Assembly (NCBI GenBank): GCA_017353825.1
Contig: JAFMSC010000002.1
Coordinates: 1-35,005, forward strand
DNA: 35,005 nt
Origin: Hyphomicrobiaceae bacterium
GTDB lineage: Bacteria; Pseudomonadota; Alphaproteobacteria; Rhizobiales; Hyphomicrobiaceae
Direction: 5' to 3'
This document shows positions 7,241 to 14,262 of the stretch, one piece after another; position 1 is the first letter of the stretch, and every line of letters begins with the position of its first letter. The translations under genes were made by a program, and so were the position numbers. Below the pieces are notes generated by a model that had not been told where the DNA came from, ran no database searches, and saw only the letters and a list, made by a program, of their open reading frames with translations.

Positions 7241-8173
7241 ATGAAGGTTGATTCGCATAAGGCCTCAAACGGCGACGGGAGGACAACTGCTGTCGCCGTC
7301 CCTCCACGGAAACCGAAACCCGCGGTGCAGATCGCAGCCGCCGTACCGCCCACCACGTTGCTCGGCCGGATCATCGATGTTGCCGGTCGCGCTGATATCG
7401 ACGTGGAGAAGATTAAGCAGCTGGTTGACCTGCACAAGTCGATGCAGGTGGCCGAGTGGCAGCGCCTGTTCAACGAGTCGATGGTCAAGTGCCAGCAGGC
7501 GCTCGACCCAGTGCGCCGCAACAAGTCGAACTCATCCACGAACAGCCGCTACGCCGACCTCGCCCAGCTGGCCGAACAGGCCCTGCCGATCATCCACGCC
7601 CACGGCTTCGCGGTGTCCTTCTCTGAGGCCGAGCCGCGGAAGCCCGACCATATCGGGGTTGCTGTGAGCGTTCGGCACCAGGGCGGCTACACCGAGGTCA
7701 GCACGTGGAACGTGCCGCAGGACCTGTGCGGCCTAAAGGGCCAGGTCAACAAGACGGCCATCCATGGGTGGGGATCGGCGATCACCTACTGTCGCCGATA
7801 TTCCCTGCTGGCGAGCTTCAACATCATTGTATCCGGAGACGACGACGGTCAGGCCGCGGGCGGACAGAAGAGCGCCGCCCAGGCCCGCCGTGATGGCAAG
7901 TGGCCGATCCTGGAAGCCAAGCTGCGCTCGGCCAAGAGCATGAGCGAGCTGCAGGACATCTGGAACGAGTTCCGGTTCGAGATAAAGGCATGGCCTGCCG
8001 CGTGGCGCGACTGCGCCGTGGCGGCCAAAGAGGACGCCAAGACCCGCCTCGGTGGGACAATGACGGCCTTGCACGAGTCGCTACGGCAGCTCGAGCGTCC
8101 CGAGCCCAGGGAGGCTGACATTGAGCAGTGGGGCGGCGCTGAGCCCCGCGTGACCAGGCTGAGAAACGGCTGA
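7241..8173 (+). CDS. ERF-family single-strand annealing protein
   Basis: The product is 310 residues. The ATG at 7241 has GAGAGGAG upstream, and the 49 codons open before it look non-coding. Residues about 75-215 match the ERF superfamily: FNESMVKCQQAL, RYADLAQLAEQALPIIHAHGFAVSF, GGYTEVSTW, then the hallmark KTAIHGWGSAITYCRRYSLLASFNI followed by an acidic GDDDG. ERF proteins, as in phage P22, anneal complementary strands during phage recombination. The C-terminal third is more variable. No partner exonuclease or SSB gene is nearby, so the recombination module is incomplete. A terminator follows immediately. This is the clearest phage gene besides the integrase. Confidence 0.88.
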   Translation: MKVDSHKASNGDGRTTAVAVPPRKPKPAVQIAAAVPPTTLLGRIIDVAGRADIDVEKIKQLVDLHKSMQVAEWQRLFNESMVKCQQALDPVRRNKSNSSTNSRYADLAQLAEQALPIIHAHGFAVSFSEAEPRKPDHIGVAVSVRHQGGYTEVSTWNVPQDLCGLKGQVNKTAIHGWGSAITYCRRYSLLASFNIIVSGDDDGQAAGGQKSAAQARRDGKWPILEAKLRSAKSMSELQDIWNEFRFEIKAWPAAWRDCAVAAKEDAKTRLGGTMTALHESLRQLERPEPREADIEQWGGAEPRVTRLRNG

Positions 8174-8184
8174 GGTTTTCAACC

Positions 8185-8211
8185 GGCTGGTCATCTATGG
8201 CCAGCCCTTTT
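8185..8211 (+). terminator. Rho-independent terminator after the ERF gene
   Basis: GGCTGGTCA pairs with TGGCCAGCC (one G-T pair) around a 4-base TCTA loop, followed by CTTTT. It lies 11 bases after the ERF stop and before the next ribosome site. Confidence 0.8.
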
Positions 8212-8227
8212 CATTGGAGAAGACGAC

Positions 8228-8470
8228 ATGTTTGACAAACACAAACTGGACGACCTGCCCCCGCCACACCTGCTTCGCATCCCCATAGACGCCGCGACCG
8301 CGCTGGTGAGCACCATCATCTCCGAGCTCCCGCACATGCCGGCCAGCGTCCGTGCCGAGCTGCTCACGTTCACGGCCGACCCCACGGTGTGGAATGCCGG
8401 CAGGCTCATCAACGCACTGCGCTATGCAGGGCATCCAGGGTTGGCGCGAGAAGTGGAGGATGTTCTGTGA
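8228..8470 (+). CDS. Hypothetical phage-type protein, 80 residues
   Basis: The ATG at 8228 follows TTGGAGAAGACGAC, a good ribosome site. The product (MFDKHKLDDLPPPHLLRIPID, ending REVEDVL) is acidic and helical with no motif that I recognise. It is the first of five small genes that overlap or abut each other, its stop overlapping the next start. The set resembles the small accessory genes of phage early regions. Confidence 0.65.
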   Translation: MFDKHKLDDLPPPHLLRIPIDAATALVSTIISELPHMPASVRAELLTFTADPTVWNAGRLINALRYAGHPGLAREVEDVL

Positions 8471-8592
8471 TGGGGAGCCTGTTCGGATATTTCGCCACCT
8501 GGGGATATTTCGGGTTCTGGCGATGGCTGGCTGCGGCGGCGATCTTCCTGGCCGTCGTGACCGTGTGGAGCTGGCTTGGGAGGCGCTCATGA
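8470..8592 (+). CDS. Very small membrane protein, 40 residues
   Basis: It starts at ATG 8470, sharing one base with the preceding TGA. The product begins MGSLFGYFATWGYFGFWRW and continues into the helix LAAAAIFLAVVTVWSWLG, so it is a single-pass membrane peptide with a very aromatic N-terminus. The stop overlaps the next start (ATGA at 8589). Tight overlaps on both sides support translation; no function can be assigned. Confidence 0.5.
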   Translation: MGSLFGYFATWGYFGFWRWLAAAAIFLAVVTVWSWLGRRS

Positions 8593-8780
8593 ACCTCGCC
8601 AACCGCATCACCGCGCTGCTGTGCTCGCTGACGACATTGCAAATCCGCGCCATGTCACCCGTGGACAAGCAACAGCTCTGCAACGAGTGCCTTCCCGTCT
8701 TGCAGGCGGCCATGCCGCCTCAGGCGCAGATCAAGGCCGGTGTGCTCTACGAACTCAAGCGGGGGGATCGCCCACAATGA
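8589..8780 (+). CDS. Hypothetical small protein, 63 residues
   Basis: It starts at ATG 8589 within a four-base overlap and ends in another (ATGA at 8777). The product begins MNLANRITALLCSLTTLQIRAMS and is mostly helical, with two cysteines at its centre (QLCNECL). There is no recognised family. It is placed in the element because of the unbroken chain of overlaps. Confidence 0.5.
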   Translation: MNLANRITALLCSLTTLQIRAMSPVDKQQLCNECLPVLQAAMPPQAQIKAGVLYELKRGDRPQ

Positions 8781-9043
8781 ACAGCACCATCAACTTCATC
8801 CGCGGGGTGTTCCACTGGATCGCCCTGACAGCTTTCTGGGGCTGGAACGCCGTCATGGCCTATCTTGGCTATGTGACCTGGGCGGCACTCCACGAGACGC
8901 CGCCCGAGTTCAGCCATACGGCCACAGCGCGCGCCGGCTACGACGCTGGCGTGACCTTCGGGATGTTCGCCATCCTGCTCCTCTGGGCGCTCGTCGCCGG
9001 CATCCTCTACATGATCGCGGCCAGCACTCGGAGGGCGCCGTGA
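8777..9043 (+). CDS. Two-pass membrane protein, 88 residues
   Basis: It starts at ATG 8777 in a four-base overlap. Two membrane helices are visible: residues about 10-38 (VFHWIALTAFWGWNAVMAYLG and on) and 62-82 (FGMFAILLLWALVAGILYMIA), joined by a polar loop with PPEFSHTATARAGYDAG. This arrangement resembles small alphaproteobacterial phage and island membrane proteins. The role is unknown. The stop overlaps the next start (GTGA at 9040). Confidence 0.6.
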   Translation: MNSTINFIRGVFHWIALTAFWGWNAVMAYLGYVTWAALHETPPEFSHTATARAGYDAGVTFGMFAILLLWALVAGILYMIAASTRRAP

Positions 9044-9162
9044 CCAAGCTGCTCATCGTGCTCGCAGCCGGCGCCTTGCTGCTGGCCCTGGTTAGTCCAG
9101 GGCCAGCAAGCCGGCCTAAGGTCCCGCGGTCATCGCCGCCGGGCCTGGTGCTGATCGCTTAA
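9040..9162 (+). CDS. Very small membrane or secreted peptide, 40 residues
   Basis: It starts at GTG 9040 in a GTGA overlap with the preceding stop. The product is MTKLLIVLAAGALLLALVSPG followed by a short proline-rich basic tail. The N-terminus could be a signal peptide or a membrane anchor. Support comes only from coupling and hydrophobicity. Confidence 0.42.
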   Translation: MTKLLIVLAAGALLLALVSPGPASRPKVPRSSPPGLVLIA

Positions 9163-9187
9163 ACTCGGATTCTGTAGGGGAACCAAT

Positions 9188-9545
9188 ATGTCCAAACTCG
9201 CATATGCCATCGTGCTCGCGTGCTGCCTCGCTACAGAGGCGCACGCCTTTGATGATGAGGCTTTCTGCCGGGCGTTCCAGGTCGAGGCTGTGAAAATCAA
9301 CCGCGACATCGGCACCAGGGTCGATAACATCACGGTGCTCGACGGGCTGGGTTCGCGCCTACGGCACGGCGCTCGGGGTCGTGCTCGACGGGCAGGTGGA
9401 AATCCGGCCGGGCCCACCCCCAGCTGCCGAGCACGCGGACATGCGCCCTGGTCCGGTCTTCGGCCTGCGTCCGCGCGGGCGGAAGTCCGATACGGGGATC
9501 GGCGAAAGCATCGGCCGCGCGTTCGGGGCGAGGAGGGCGCCATGA
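9188..9545 (+). pseudogene. Secreted protein gene, probably frameshifted
   Basis: GTAGGGGAA precedes the ATG at 9188. The first 54 residues are a good secreted protein: a signal peptide (MSKLAYAIVLACCLATEAHA) and then FDDEAFCRAFQVEAVKINRD and a segment ending NITVLDGL. Near 9345 this frame turns into arginine- and glycine-rich nonsense. The next frame reads sensibly from about 9345 (GWVRAYGTALGVVLDGQVEI onward) to the stop at 9543-9545 but has no start of its own. A lost or gained base around 9340-9350 would join the two. Alternatively the second frame is a separate gene with an unseen start. Confidence 0.4.
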
Positions 9546-9822
9546 GAAAAGGCCTAATTATTACGGGTTTCTCGCCCTCGCCGGCTGCATGAGCACCGAT
9601 GAGCAAATCGCCGCGAGCGCTCGCGAGGCGCTCGGGCCGAAGGTCGTCGCAGACTTCTGCGCGATGCCCGAGCAACAGAAGCTGGCCTATCTCACCAAGC
9701 GCCTGCGCTTCAGCGAGGGAAGTGCCGTGAACGTCGGCGGCCGTTGGTACGACTCGACCGTGGTGACCAGCCGCGAGCTGGCCGCGGAACGGGTGACGTG
9801 GCGTAGGAATCTAGGCTGTTGA
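9542..9822 (+). pseudogene. Small lipoprotein gene with a one-base frameshift in the lipobox region
   Basis: The ATG at 9542 overlaps the preceding stop and reads MRKGLIITGF, then runs into a premature stop at 9590. Moving one base near 9570 gives a standard lipoprotein signal ending in LALAGC, followed by MSTDEQIAASAREALG and 70 more residues to the stop at 9820-9822. A missing T in the TTT before CTCGCC would explain this. The downstream part could still be translated from its own ATG at 9589, but the product would lack its membrane signal. The function is unknown. Confidence 0.6.
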
Positions 9823-9858
9823 GCTTCGAGGGCGCTTCCCCGCACCGGCGCCCCTGAG

Positions 9859-9895
9859 ACGCCGCCACCTGCTCCCCTGGGTGGCGGCGTTTTCG
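9859..9895 (+). terminator. Strong Rho-independent terminator at the end of the element genes
   Basis: An 11-base perfect stem (ACGCCGCCACC with GGTGGCGGCGT) with a 10-base loop, followed by TTTCGTT. It closes the rightward small-gene group 36 bases after the last stop. Confidence 0.88.
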
Positions 9896-9939
9896 TTCGA
9901 GAACCTGACCTGCACCGGGCAGGCCTCGAGCTGGACTGA

Positions 9940-9958
9940 GTGATGTCCCGGTGATGTC
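9940..9958 (+). repeat. Tandem 8-base direct repeats beside tRNA-Pro
   Basis: GTGATGTC occurs twice with a 3-base gap, an 11-base period, 50 bases from the 3' end of tRNA-Pro. The geometry matches the repeat pair before the integrase but the sequence differs, so it could be the arm-site remnant of another integration event. That is inference. Confidence 0.4.
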
Positions 9959-10007
9959 TTCTCGAAATCGAGGTTTGGAGAGCGCCGCGGTAACTGCCTG
10001 AAATAAT

Positions 10008-10084
10008 TGGTCGGGGCAGAGGGATTCGAACCCCCGGCCCCCTGCTCCCAAAGCAGGTGCTCTACCAGGCTGAGCTATGCCCCG
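10008..10084 (-). tRNA. tRNA-Pro(UGG)
   Basis: Complete cloverleaf on the minus strand: acceptor CGGGGCA with TGCCCCG, D arm TAGCTCAGCCTGGTAGAGC, anticodon arm CCTGC TTTGGGA GCAGG (anticodon TGG), T arm CGGGG GTTCGAAT CCC, discriminator A and encoded CCA at 10008-10010. Confidence 0.97.
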
Positions 10085-10250
10085 ACACGGGGGCGGATCC
10101 AACAGGCTCTTCCGCCGAAGTCCAGAGCGTTTTACAGGTTCCGGTCGAAAGTGCATAGGCCCCGCTGTCGGCCTTTTCGGCCGACCCACGGCGCCCCCGG
10201 CCCGGAACCTCCCGCCGCCGGGCCGATGCAAAGCGGTTCTGGAGAGCGCT

Positions 10251-10745
10251 ATGAGCGTCCGCCTGATGGTCCTCAACGGGCCGAATCTCAACCTCCTGGG
10301 GGTCCGCGAGCCCCATATCTATGGCACCACCACGCTCGCCGCGATCGAGGCGAGCTGCCGGGAGTTCGGAGGGGCGGCGGGCATCGCTGTCGCCTTCCAC
10401 CAGTCCAACCACGAGGGCGCCCTCATCGACCTTGTGCACCAGGCGCGATCGGCGGCCGACGCCATTATCATCAACCCGGCCGCGCTCTCCTTCACGTCCA
10501 TCGCCCTCCTCGACGCGCTTAAGGCCTTCGAGGGTCCCGTGGTGGAGGTGCATATCTCCAATATCCACGCCCGCGACGAATTGCATAGCCGCTCGATTAT
10601 CTCCAGCGTCGCCCGCTGCGTGATCTGCGGGGCCGGCCCCTACGGCTACGTCCTCGGCCTGCAGGCGGCGGCCAACCTGCTGAACGCGCTGCCCCTCTCC
10701 CTTTCCCCGCAGGCGGGGAGGGGGAACGCCCCTACAGCCCGCTGA
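10251..10745 (+). CDS. aroQ: Type II 3-dehydroquinate dehydratase
   Basis: The product is 164 residues and starts at ATG 10251 behind GGAGAG. It converts 3-dehydroquinate to 3-dehydroshikimate in the shikimate pathway, in the cytoplasm, as a dodecamer in known members. Family landmarks are clear: LNGPNLNLLGVREPHIYG with catalytic Y24, FHQSNHEGALID, and VEVHISNIHARDELHSRS with catalytic H101. The substrate-loop segment reads NPAALSFTS instead of the common NPGAYTHTS, which suggests a divergent paralogue. The last 18 residues come from an inverted repeat (CCCCGC and GCGGGG at 10705-10718) and look like read-through into intergenic sequence. The gene is convergent with the next and overlaps it by 14 bases. 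Confidence 0.95.
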   Translation: MSVRLMVLNGPNLNLLGVREPHIYGTTTLAAIEASCREFGGAAGIAVAFHQSNHEGALIDLVHQARSAADAIIINPAALSFTSIALLDALKAFEGPVVEVHISNIHARDELHSRSIISSVARCVICGAGPYGYVLGLQAAANLLNALPLSLSPQAGRGNAPTAR

Positions 10746-11508
10746 ACCAGTTGTAACCCTGCTCCTCCCAGTAGCCGCCAGGATACTGGTTCACCACCGA
10801 GAGGCCCACCACGTGCTTTGGGTTCTTGAACCCGAGCTTCGTGGGGATGCGAATGCGTAGCGGAAACCCGAACTTGGTCGGCAGCGGCTGGCCGTCGAAT
10901 TTTAGTGTCATCTGCGTCTGCGGATGCAGCGCGGTGGCCATGTCGATCGAGCTCGAATAGCCCTCCGCACAGGCGAAGTGCACATAGTTGGCTCGGAGGT
11001 CCGCGCCGATCCGCTCCAGGAACACGCGCAACGGCACCCCCGTCCACTTGCCGATGGCGCTCCATCCCTCCACGCAGATGAGGCGCGTGATCTGCGTTTC
11101 CTGGGGCAGCGCGTTGAGTTGCTCGAGGCTCCACGGTCGTTGGTTCTCGACCAGCCCGTCCAGGACCAGGCGATAGCTGTCCTCGTCGACGTCTGGGGCG
11201 TCCTCCTCGTCGTAGTAGGCGTTGAACCGGAACGGGCGGACGATGGCGCTCTCGGGGTAGGTCTCGGCAAGGCGGCTGGGATCGAACAGGCGCGCCTGCA
11301 CCCAGTCGTTGAACTCCGAGATCTTGCGCAGCACGCGCTCCGCCGATGCGCTGTCGGAGACACCGCACCCTGTGAGCAGTACCAGCGCGCCCACGCTTGC
11401 CCCGTTGCGCAGGAACAGGCGTCGCGCCGGATCGGGAAGCAGCCCGGCCGCATCCCTGACGAGGAGGCGGACATCGATCCCTGAAATGGCCCCGCGCCGT
11501 TTTCGCAC
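10732..11508 (-). CDS. Tat-exported molybdopterin-dependent oxidoreductase (sulfite oxidase/MsrP family), putative lipoprotein
   Basis: The product is 258 residues from GTG 11508, preferred because GGAGG lies six bases upstream. A TTG at 11523, overlapping the stop of the cytochrome gene, would add five residues. The N-terminus has twin arginines (RR at 29-30, RRLFLRNGAS) and a lipobox ending LLTGC48, so it is probably a Tat-exported lipoprotein. Residues 90-255 are the oxidoreductase molybdopterin domain, with the Mo ligand C145 in TRLICVEGWSAIGKW and the C-terminal YPGGYWEEQGYNWFSGL. It sits in one operon with a four-haem-histidine cytochrome b, the likely electron partner. Substrate is not determined; MsrP-type reduction of oxidised methionine is one option, sulfite or sulfoxide chemistry another. 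Confidence 0.9.
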   Translation of the reverse strand: MRKRRGAISGIDVRLLVRDAAGLLPDPARRLFLRNGASVGALVLLTGCGVSDSASAERVLRKISEFNDWVQARLFDPSRLAETYPESAIVRPFRFNAYYDEEDAPDVDEDSYRLVLDGLVENQRPWSLEQLNALPQETQITRLICVEGWSAIGKWTGVPLRVFLERIGADLRANYVHFACAEGYSSSIDMATALHPQTQMTLKFDGQPLPTKFGFPLRIRIPTKLGFKNPKHVVGLSVVNQYPGGYWEEQGYNWFSGL

Positions 11509-11519
11509 CGCAGCCTCCG

Positions 11520-12149
11520 TCAACGCCCCAGGACCATGGCGCGCAGGCTTCTCGGCACCAGCAGCGCCATTACCACGTGCACAACCAGGAACAAAGCGAT
11601 GAAGGCCATCGCGAAAAAGTGCACGAGCCGCGCCCCTTCATAGCCCCCGAACAGTACCGCCAGGGGCCTCAGCTGAACCGGCTTCCAGACGGCGAGCCCC
11701 GAAGCGACGATCACCAACCCGGCCACGAGCACGCCGAGATAGAGCAGCTTCTGCACGGCGTTATAGACGCTGAGGTCGGCATGGCTGAGGCGCCCCGTCA
11801 GCGCCACCGCCAGATCGGCCATCACGCTTCGGGCCGAGACGGGCAGCAGCTTGCGGCGCAGCCGGCCGGTGACGAGCCCTGCCACCAGGTAGACAAGACC
11901 GTTGGCGGCCAGCACCCACATGGCCGCGAAGTGCCACAATAACCCGCCAGCCAACCATCCGCCGAGGGTGACCTCGCTCGGAAACGTGAACGGAAAAAGC
12001 GGCGAGGCGTTGTAGATCTGCCATCCCGATCCGATCATGATCAGCATGGCAACGGCATTGATCCAGTGCGTGATGCGGACGTAGAGAGAGTGGATGGCCG
12101 GCCGGCGGCCCACGGCCTTTTGAGCTTCGGCTTCGGCGAGGCTATTCAC
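11520..12149 (-). CDS. Cytochrome b561-type membrane subunit (cytochrome b/b6 domain)
   Basis: The product is 209 residues with four to five membrane helices. Probable haem ligands are H28 (RITHWINA), H73 (GGLLWHFAAMW), H177 (ARLVHFF) and H191 (FLVVHVVMA), the pattern of prokaryotic di-haem cytochrome b561 and hydrogenase-type cytochrome b. It would pass electrons between the quinone pool and the exported molybdopterin protein encoded just downstream, whose possible TTG start overlaps this stop. The start at 12149 has no strong ribosome site visible, so the first residues are less sure. Confidence 0.9.
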   Translation of the reverse strand: MNSLAEAEAQKAVGRRPAIHSLYVRITHWINAVAMLIMIGSGWQIYNASPLFPFTFPSEVTLGGWLAGGLLWHFAAMWVLAANGLVYLVAGLVTGRLRRKLLPVSARSVMADLAVALTGRLSHADLSVYNAVQKLLYLGVLVAGLVIVASGLAVWKPVQLRPLAVLFGGYEGARLVHFFAMAFIALFLVVHVVMALLVPRSLRAMVLGR

Positions 12150-12242
12150 AGGTCCGTCATTGGGTCTGGATACGCATCTTCAGCGGACTAAAATTGGCCC
12201 CTCCAGCGTCTATGGGCTAGCCAACTTTTCGGGAGGATCCCC

Positions 12243-12887
12243 ATGTCTTCGTTCATGCCGGCAACAAGCTTGACCTCGAGACGATGGCCTCGCCCACTCG
12301 GCGCGGTTGCGCTGGGCCTCACGCTGCTCGCATCGGCTGTATGGGCGCAGGACGCCCCTCTGCGCGTGCGCGGCACCATCGAGCGGGTCGACGGCGGGGT
12401 CTACGTCGTCAAGTCGCGGGACGGTGCCGAGTTGAAGCTGACCCTCGCTGCCAATGCCAAGGTGTCGGCGATCGTGCCCGCCAAGCTCGCGGACATCAAG
12501 CAAGGCCAGTACATCGGCGTGGCCGCCATGCCCCAGGCCGACGGCAGCCAGAAGGCGCTTGAGGTGCACATCTTTCCGGAGGCCCTGCGCGGCCTGGCCG
12601 AAGGCTTTCAGCCCTGGGACCTGGCGCCGAAGAGCACCATGACCAACGCCAATGTCGAAGCCCAGGTCACCTCCGCCGACGGCCAGACGCTGACGCTCAA
12701 GTACAAGGATGGAGAAAAGAAGATCATCGTGCCCGCTGGCACGCCCATTGTCTCCTTCGCTGCAGGCGACGCCGGCGACCTGAAACCCGGTGCCAAGATC
12801 TTCGTCGGCGGCGCCAAGAAGCTGCCCGACGGCACCCTGGAAGCGGCGCGCGTCAACGTGGGCAAAGGCACCGCACCTCCGATGTAG
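12243..12887 (+). CDS. Secreted protein with repeated beta-rich (OB-like/DUF5666-like) domains
   Basis: The product is 214 residues; the ATG at 12243 has GGGAGGATCCCC in front. A signal peptide covers about the first 36 residues (GAVALGLTLLASAVWAQ). The mature part has two similar beta-rich halves: RVRGTIERVDGGVYVVKSRD with LKLTLAANAKV, and VEAQVTSADGQTLTLKYKDG with KIIVPAGTPIV. Each is followed by a segment on exposure limits such as LADIKQGQYIGVAAM or AGDLKPGAKIFVGG. This is typical of DUF5666-like periplasmic proteins of unknown role. It is divergent from the molybdopterin operon, so both may respond to the same condition. Confidence 0.82.
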   Translation: MSSFMPATSLTSRRWPRPLGAVALGLTLLASAVWAQDAPLRVRGTIERVDGGVYVVKSRDGAELKLTLAANAKVSAIVPAKLADIKQGQYIGVAAMPQADGSQKALEVHIFPEALRGLAEGFQPWDLAPKSTMTNANVEAQVTSADGQTLTLKYKDGEKKIIVPAGTPIVSFAAGDAGDLKPGAKIFVGGAKKLPDGTLEAARVNVGKGTAPPM

Positions 12888-13499
12888 CCCCGGCGAGACG
12901 GGTCAGACCCACGGGGATCTGACCTGGCTCCAACGCTGATGGCGGAATGTGGGCGAAACCCACGGGCGTTGTGCCCTCTAGGTCGCCAGCGGTCCCCTTC
13001 ACGAACTCGACGTCTCAAGCAATTGCCTTCAGGTCGGACCCGTGGTTTCCCGCGTTTCGCCCGCGCGCGGGTTTGTCAGGGGCTGCGGTGCGCTCGTTGT
13101 GCCATTCCATCAAGTCGCAGGGTCCAGGGCCTTGCATCCTGAAGCGTGCCGCAAACGCCTCTTGCAACAGGCGAGCGCCTGCCGCACCAGTTTTGGTCTC
13201 GCCTTAATTGGCGCAAGCTGGGCGCCGCCGAGCGGCTGGGCGTCCGGATTGCTGCGCGCGACTGCCAGGACGACCTCGTCGGTCTGAGCGTCGAGGGCGC
13301 TTCAAGCGTACTTGGTGGCCCTCGTTTAACCTGTGGCCTGGATGGCCGGCGGGCGGGCTGTCCTCGGATTCCCAACCTTCAAGGTACCGCGTTTTCTCAC
13401 GGCGCTCCCCTGAACGTGGCGAGATGATTCGCCTCACGGCCGACGCAGCTGCCGGTTAGACCATTCGTCGCGGCGACCTTCGAAAGAACGGCACGGGGC
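12888..13499. other. 612-base intergenic stretch with one hairpin
   Basis: An inverted repeat (GGTCAGA at 12901-12907 with TCTGACC at 12918-12924) follows the preceding gene directly and could end its transcript, though no T run follows. The rest has only chance open frames on both strands, and I see no gene, RNA or promoter that I can support. Confidence 0.5.
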
Positions 13500-14165
13500 A
13501 TGCGACGCTTGGCATACAGCGCTTGTCTATGGCTCTGCTGTTTGAGCTTGCGGCTGCCAAGCCTTGCGGAAGATCCGAACTCCTGCAAGGGCAGCCTCTT
13601 GGTGTGGCCGAACACGGCACCCACGCTCTACTTGTCGTGGACCGGCACGATTGCCGATCCGATGGCCGAGTGCATCAGGGCTCAATTCGACAAGGTGCGC
13701 GGGACCACCACCCGCGTGGTGCTGGAGCTCGATTCAGAGGGAGGGTATCTTCCCGCAGCCGAAGATGCGATCGCGACGCTGCGGAAAATCCGCCGGACGC
13801 ATCTTCTTGTAACCGTCGTTTCTCGCGGCAGGAAGTGTTGGTCGGCCTGCGTACCGGTCTTCTTGACAGGCAAGCGTCGCCACGCCGCGCTCGCGAGCAC
13901 TTGGCTGTTCCACGAGGTCAGCGCATGGGCTCAGGAGGGCAGCAGCCGCTACAAGACCGTCGACCGAGCCGTGAGCGACCGCGTGTTCCGCGATTATTTT
14001 CTTGCGGCCGGCGTCTCTGAACAGTGGCTCAAACGCCTGTATATCGTCATTCCCCATGCCAACTATTGGCAAACAGGGCAGAACCTCTGGGAAGATAAGA
14101 GCGGCATCATAACCTATCCGCTGGACAATCTCGTCCCGCGCAACACCGAGCGACCCAAATATTGA
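13500..14165 (+). CDS. Secreted ClpP/crotonase-fold serine protease-like protein
   Basis: The product is 221 residues with an N-terminal signal peptide (RLAYSACLWLCCLSLRLPSLA). The core resembles the periplasmic ClpP-class family: VVLELDSEGGYLPAAEDAI forms the oxyanion-type glycine loop, CWSACVPVFLTG supplies a candidate catalytic S115, and ASTWLFHEVS a candidate catalytic H138. The C-terminal part (residues 140-221) is not recognised. Family members cut peptide bonds near or in the membrane, but the target is unknown. The ribosome site is weak, so the exact start is less certain. Acetyl-CoA synthetase follows convergently. Confidence 0.75.
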   Translation: MRRLAYSACLWLCCLSLRLPSLAEDPNSCKGSLLVWPNTAPTLYLSWTGTIADPMAECIRAQFDKVRGTTTRVVLELDSEGGYLPAAEDAIATLRKIRRTHLLVTVVSRGRKCWSACVPVFLTGKRRHAALASTWLFHEVSAWAQEGSSRYKTVDRAVSDRVFRDYFLAAGVSEQWLKRLYIVIPHANYWQTGQNLWEDKSGIITYPLDNLVPRNTERPKY

Positions 14166-14262
14166 CACCTGGTAGAGGGATCAGGCGTTGCCCGCCGTCC
14201 GCCGGTACCCGCGAGGGCGGATTTGCCGGCTTGCCCTAATCCCTCCTACGCCACGCCGGTCC

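Noticed and set aside
4583-10084. The tRNA-Gly fragment and tRNA-Pro as the two ends of one element
   Set aside because: The 3' ends share only general tRNA features, not an identical core, so they cannot be a matching att pair.
13146-13437. Open frames on both strands before the ClpP-fold gene
   Set aside because: No ribosome sites, no recognisable motifs, both strands equally open.
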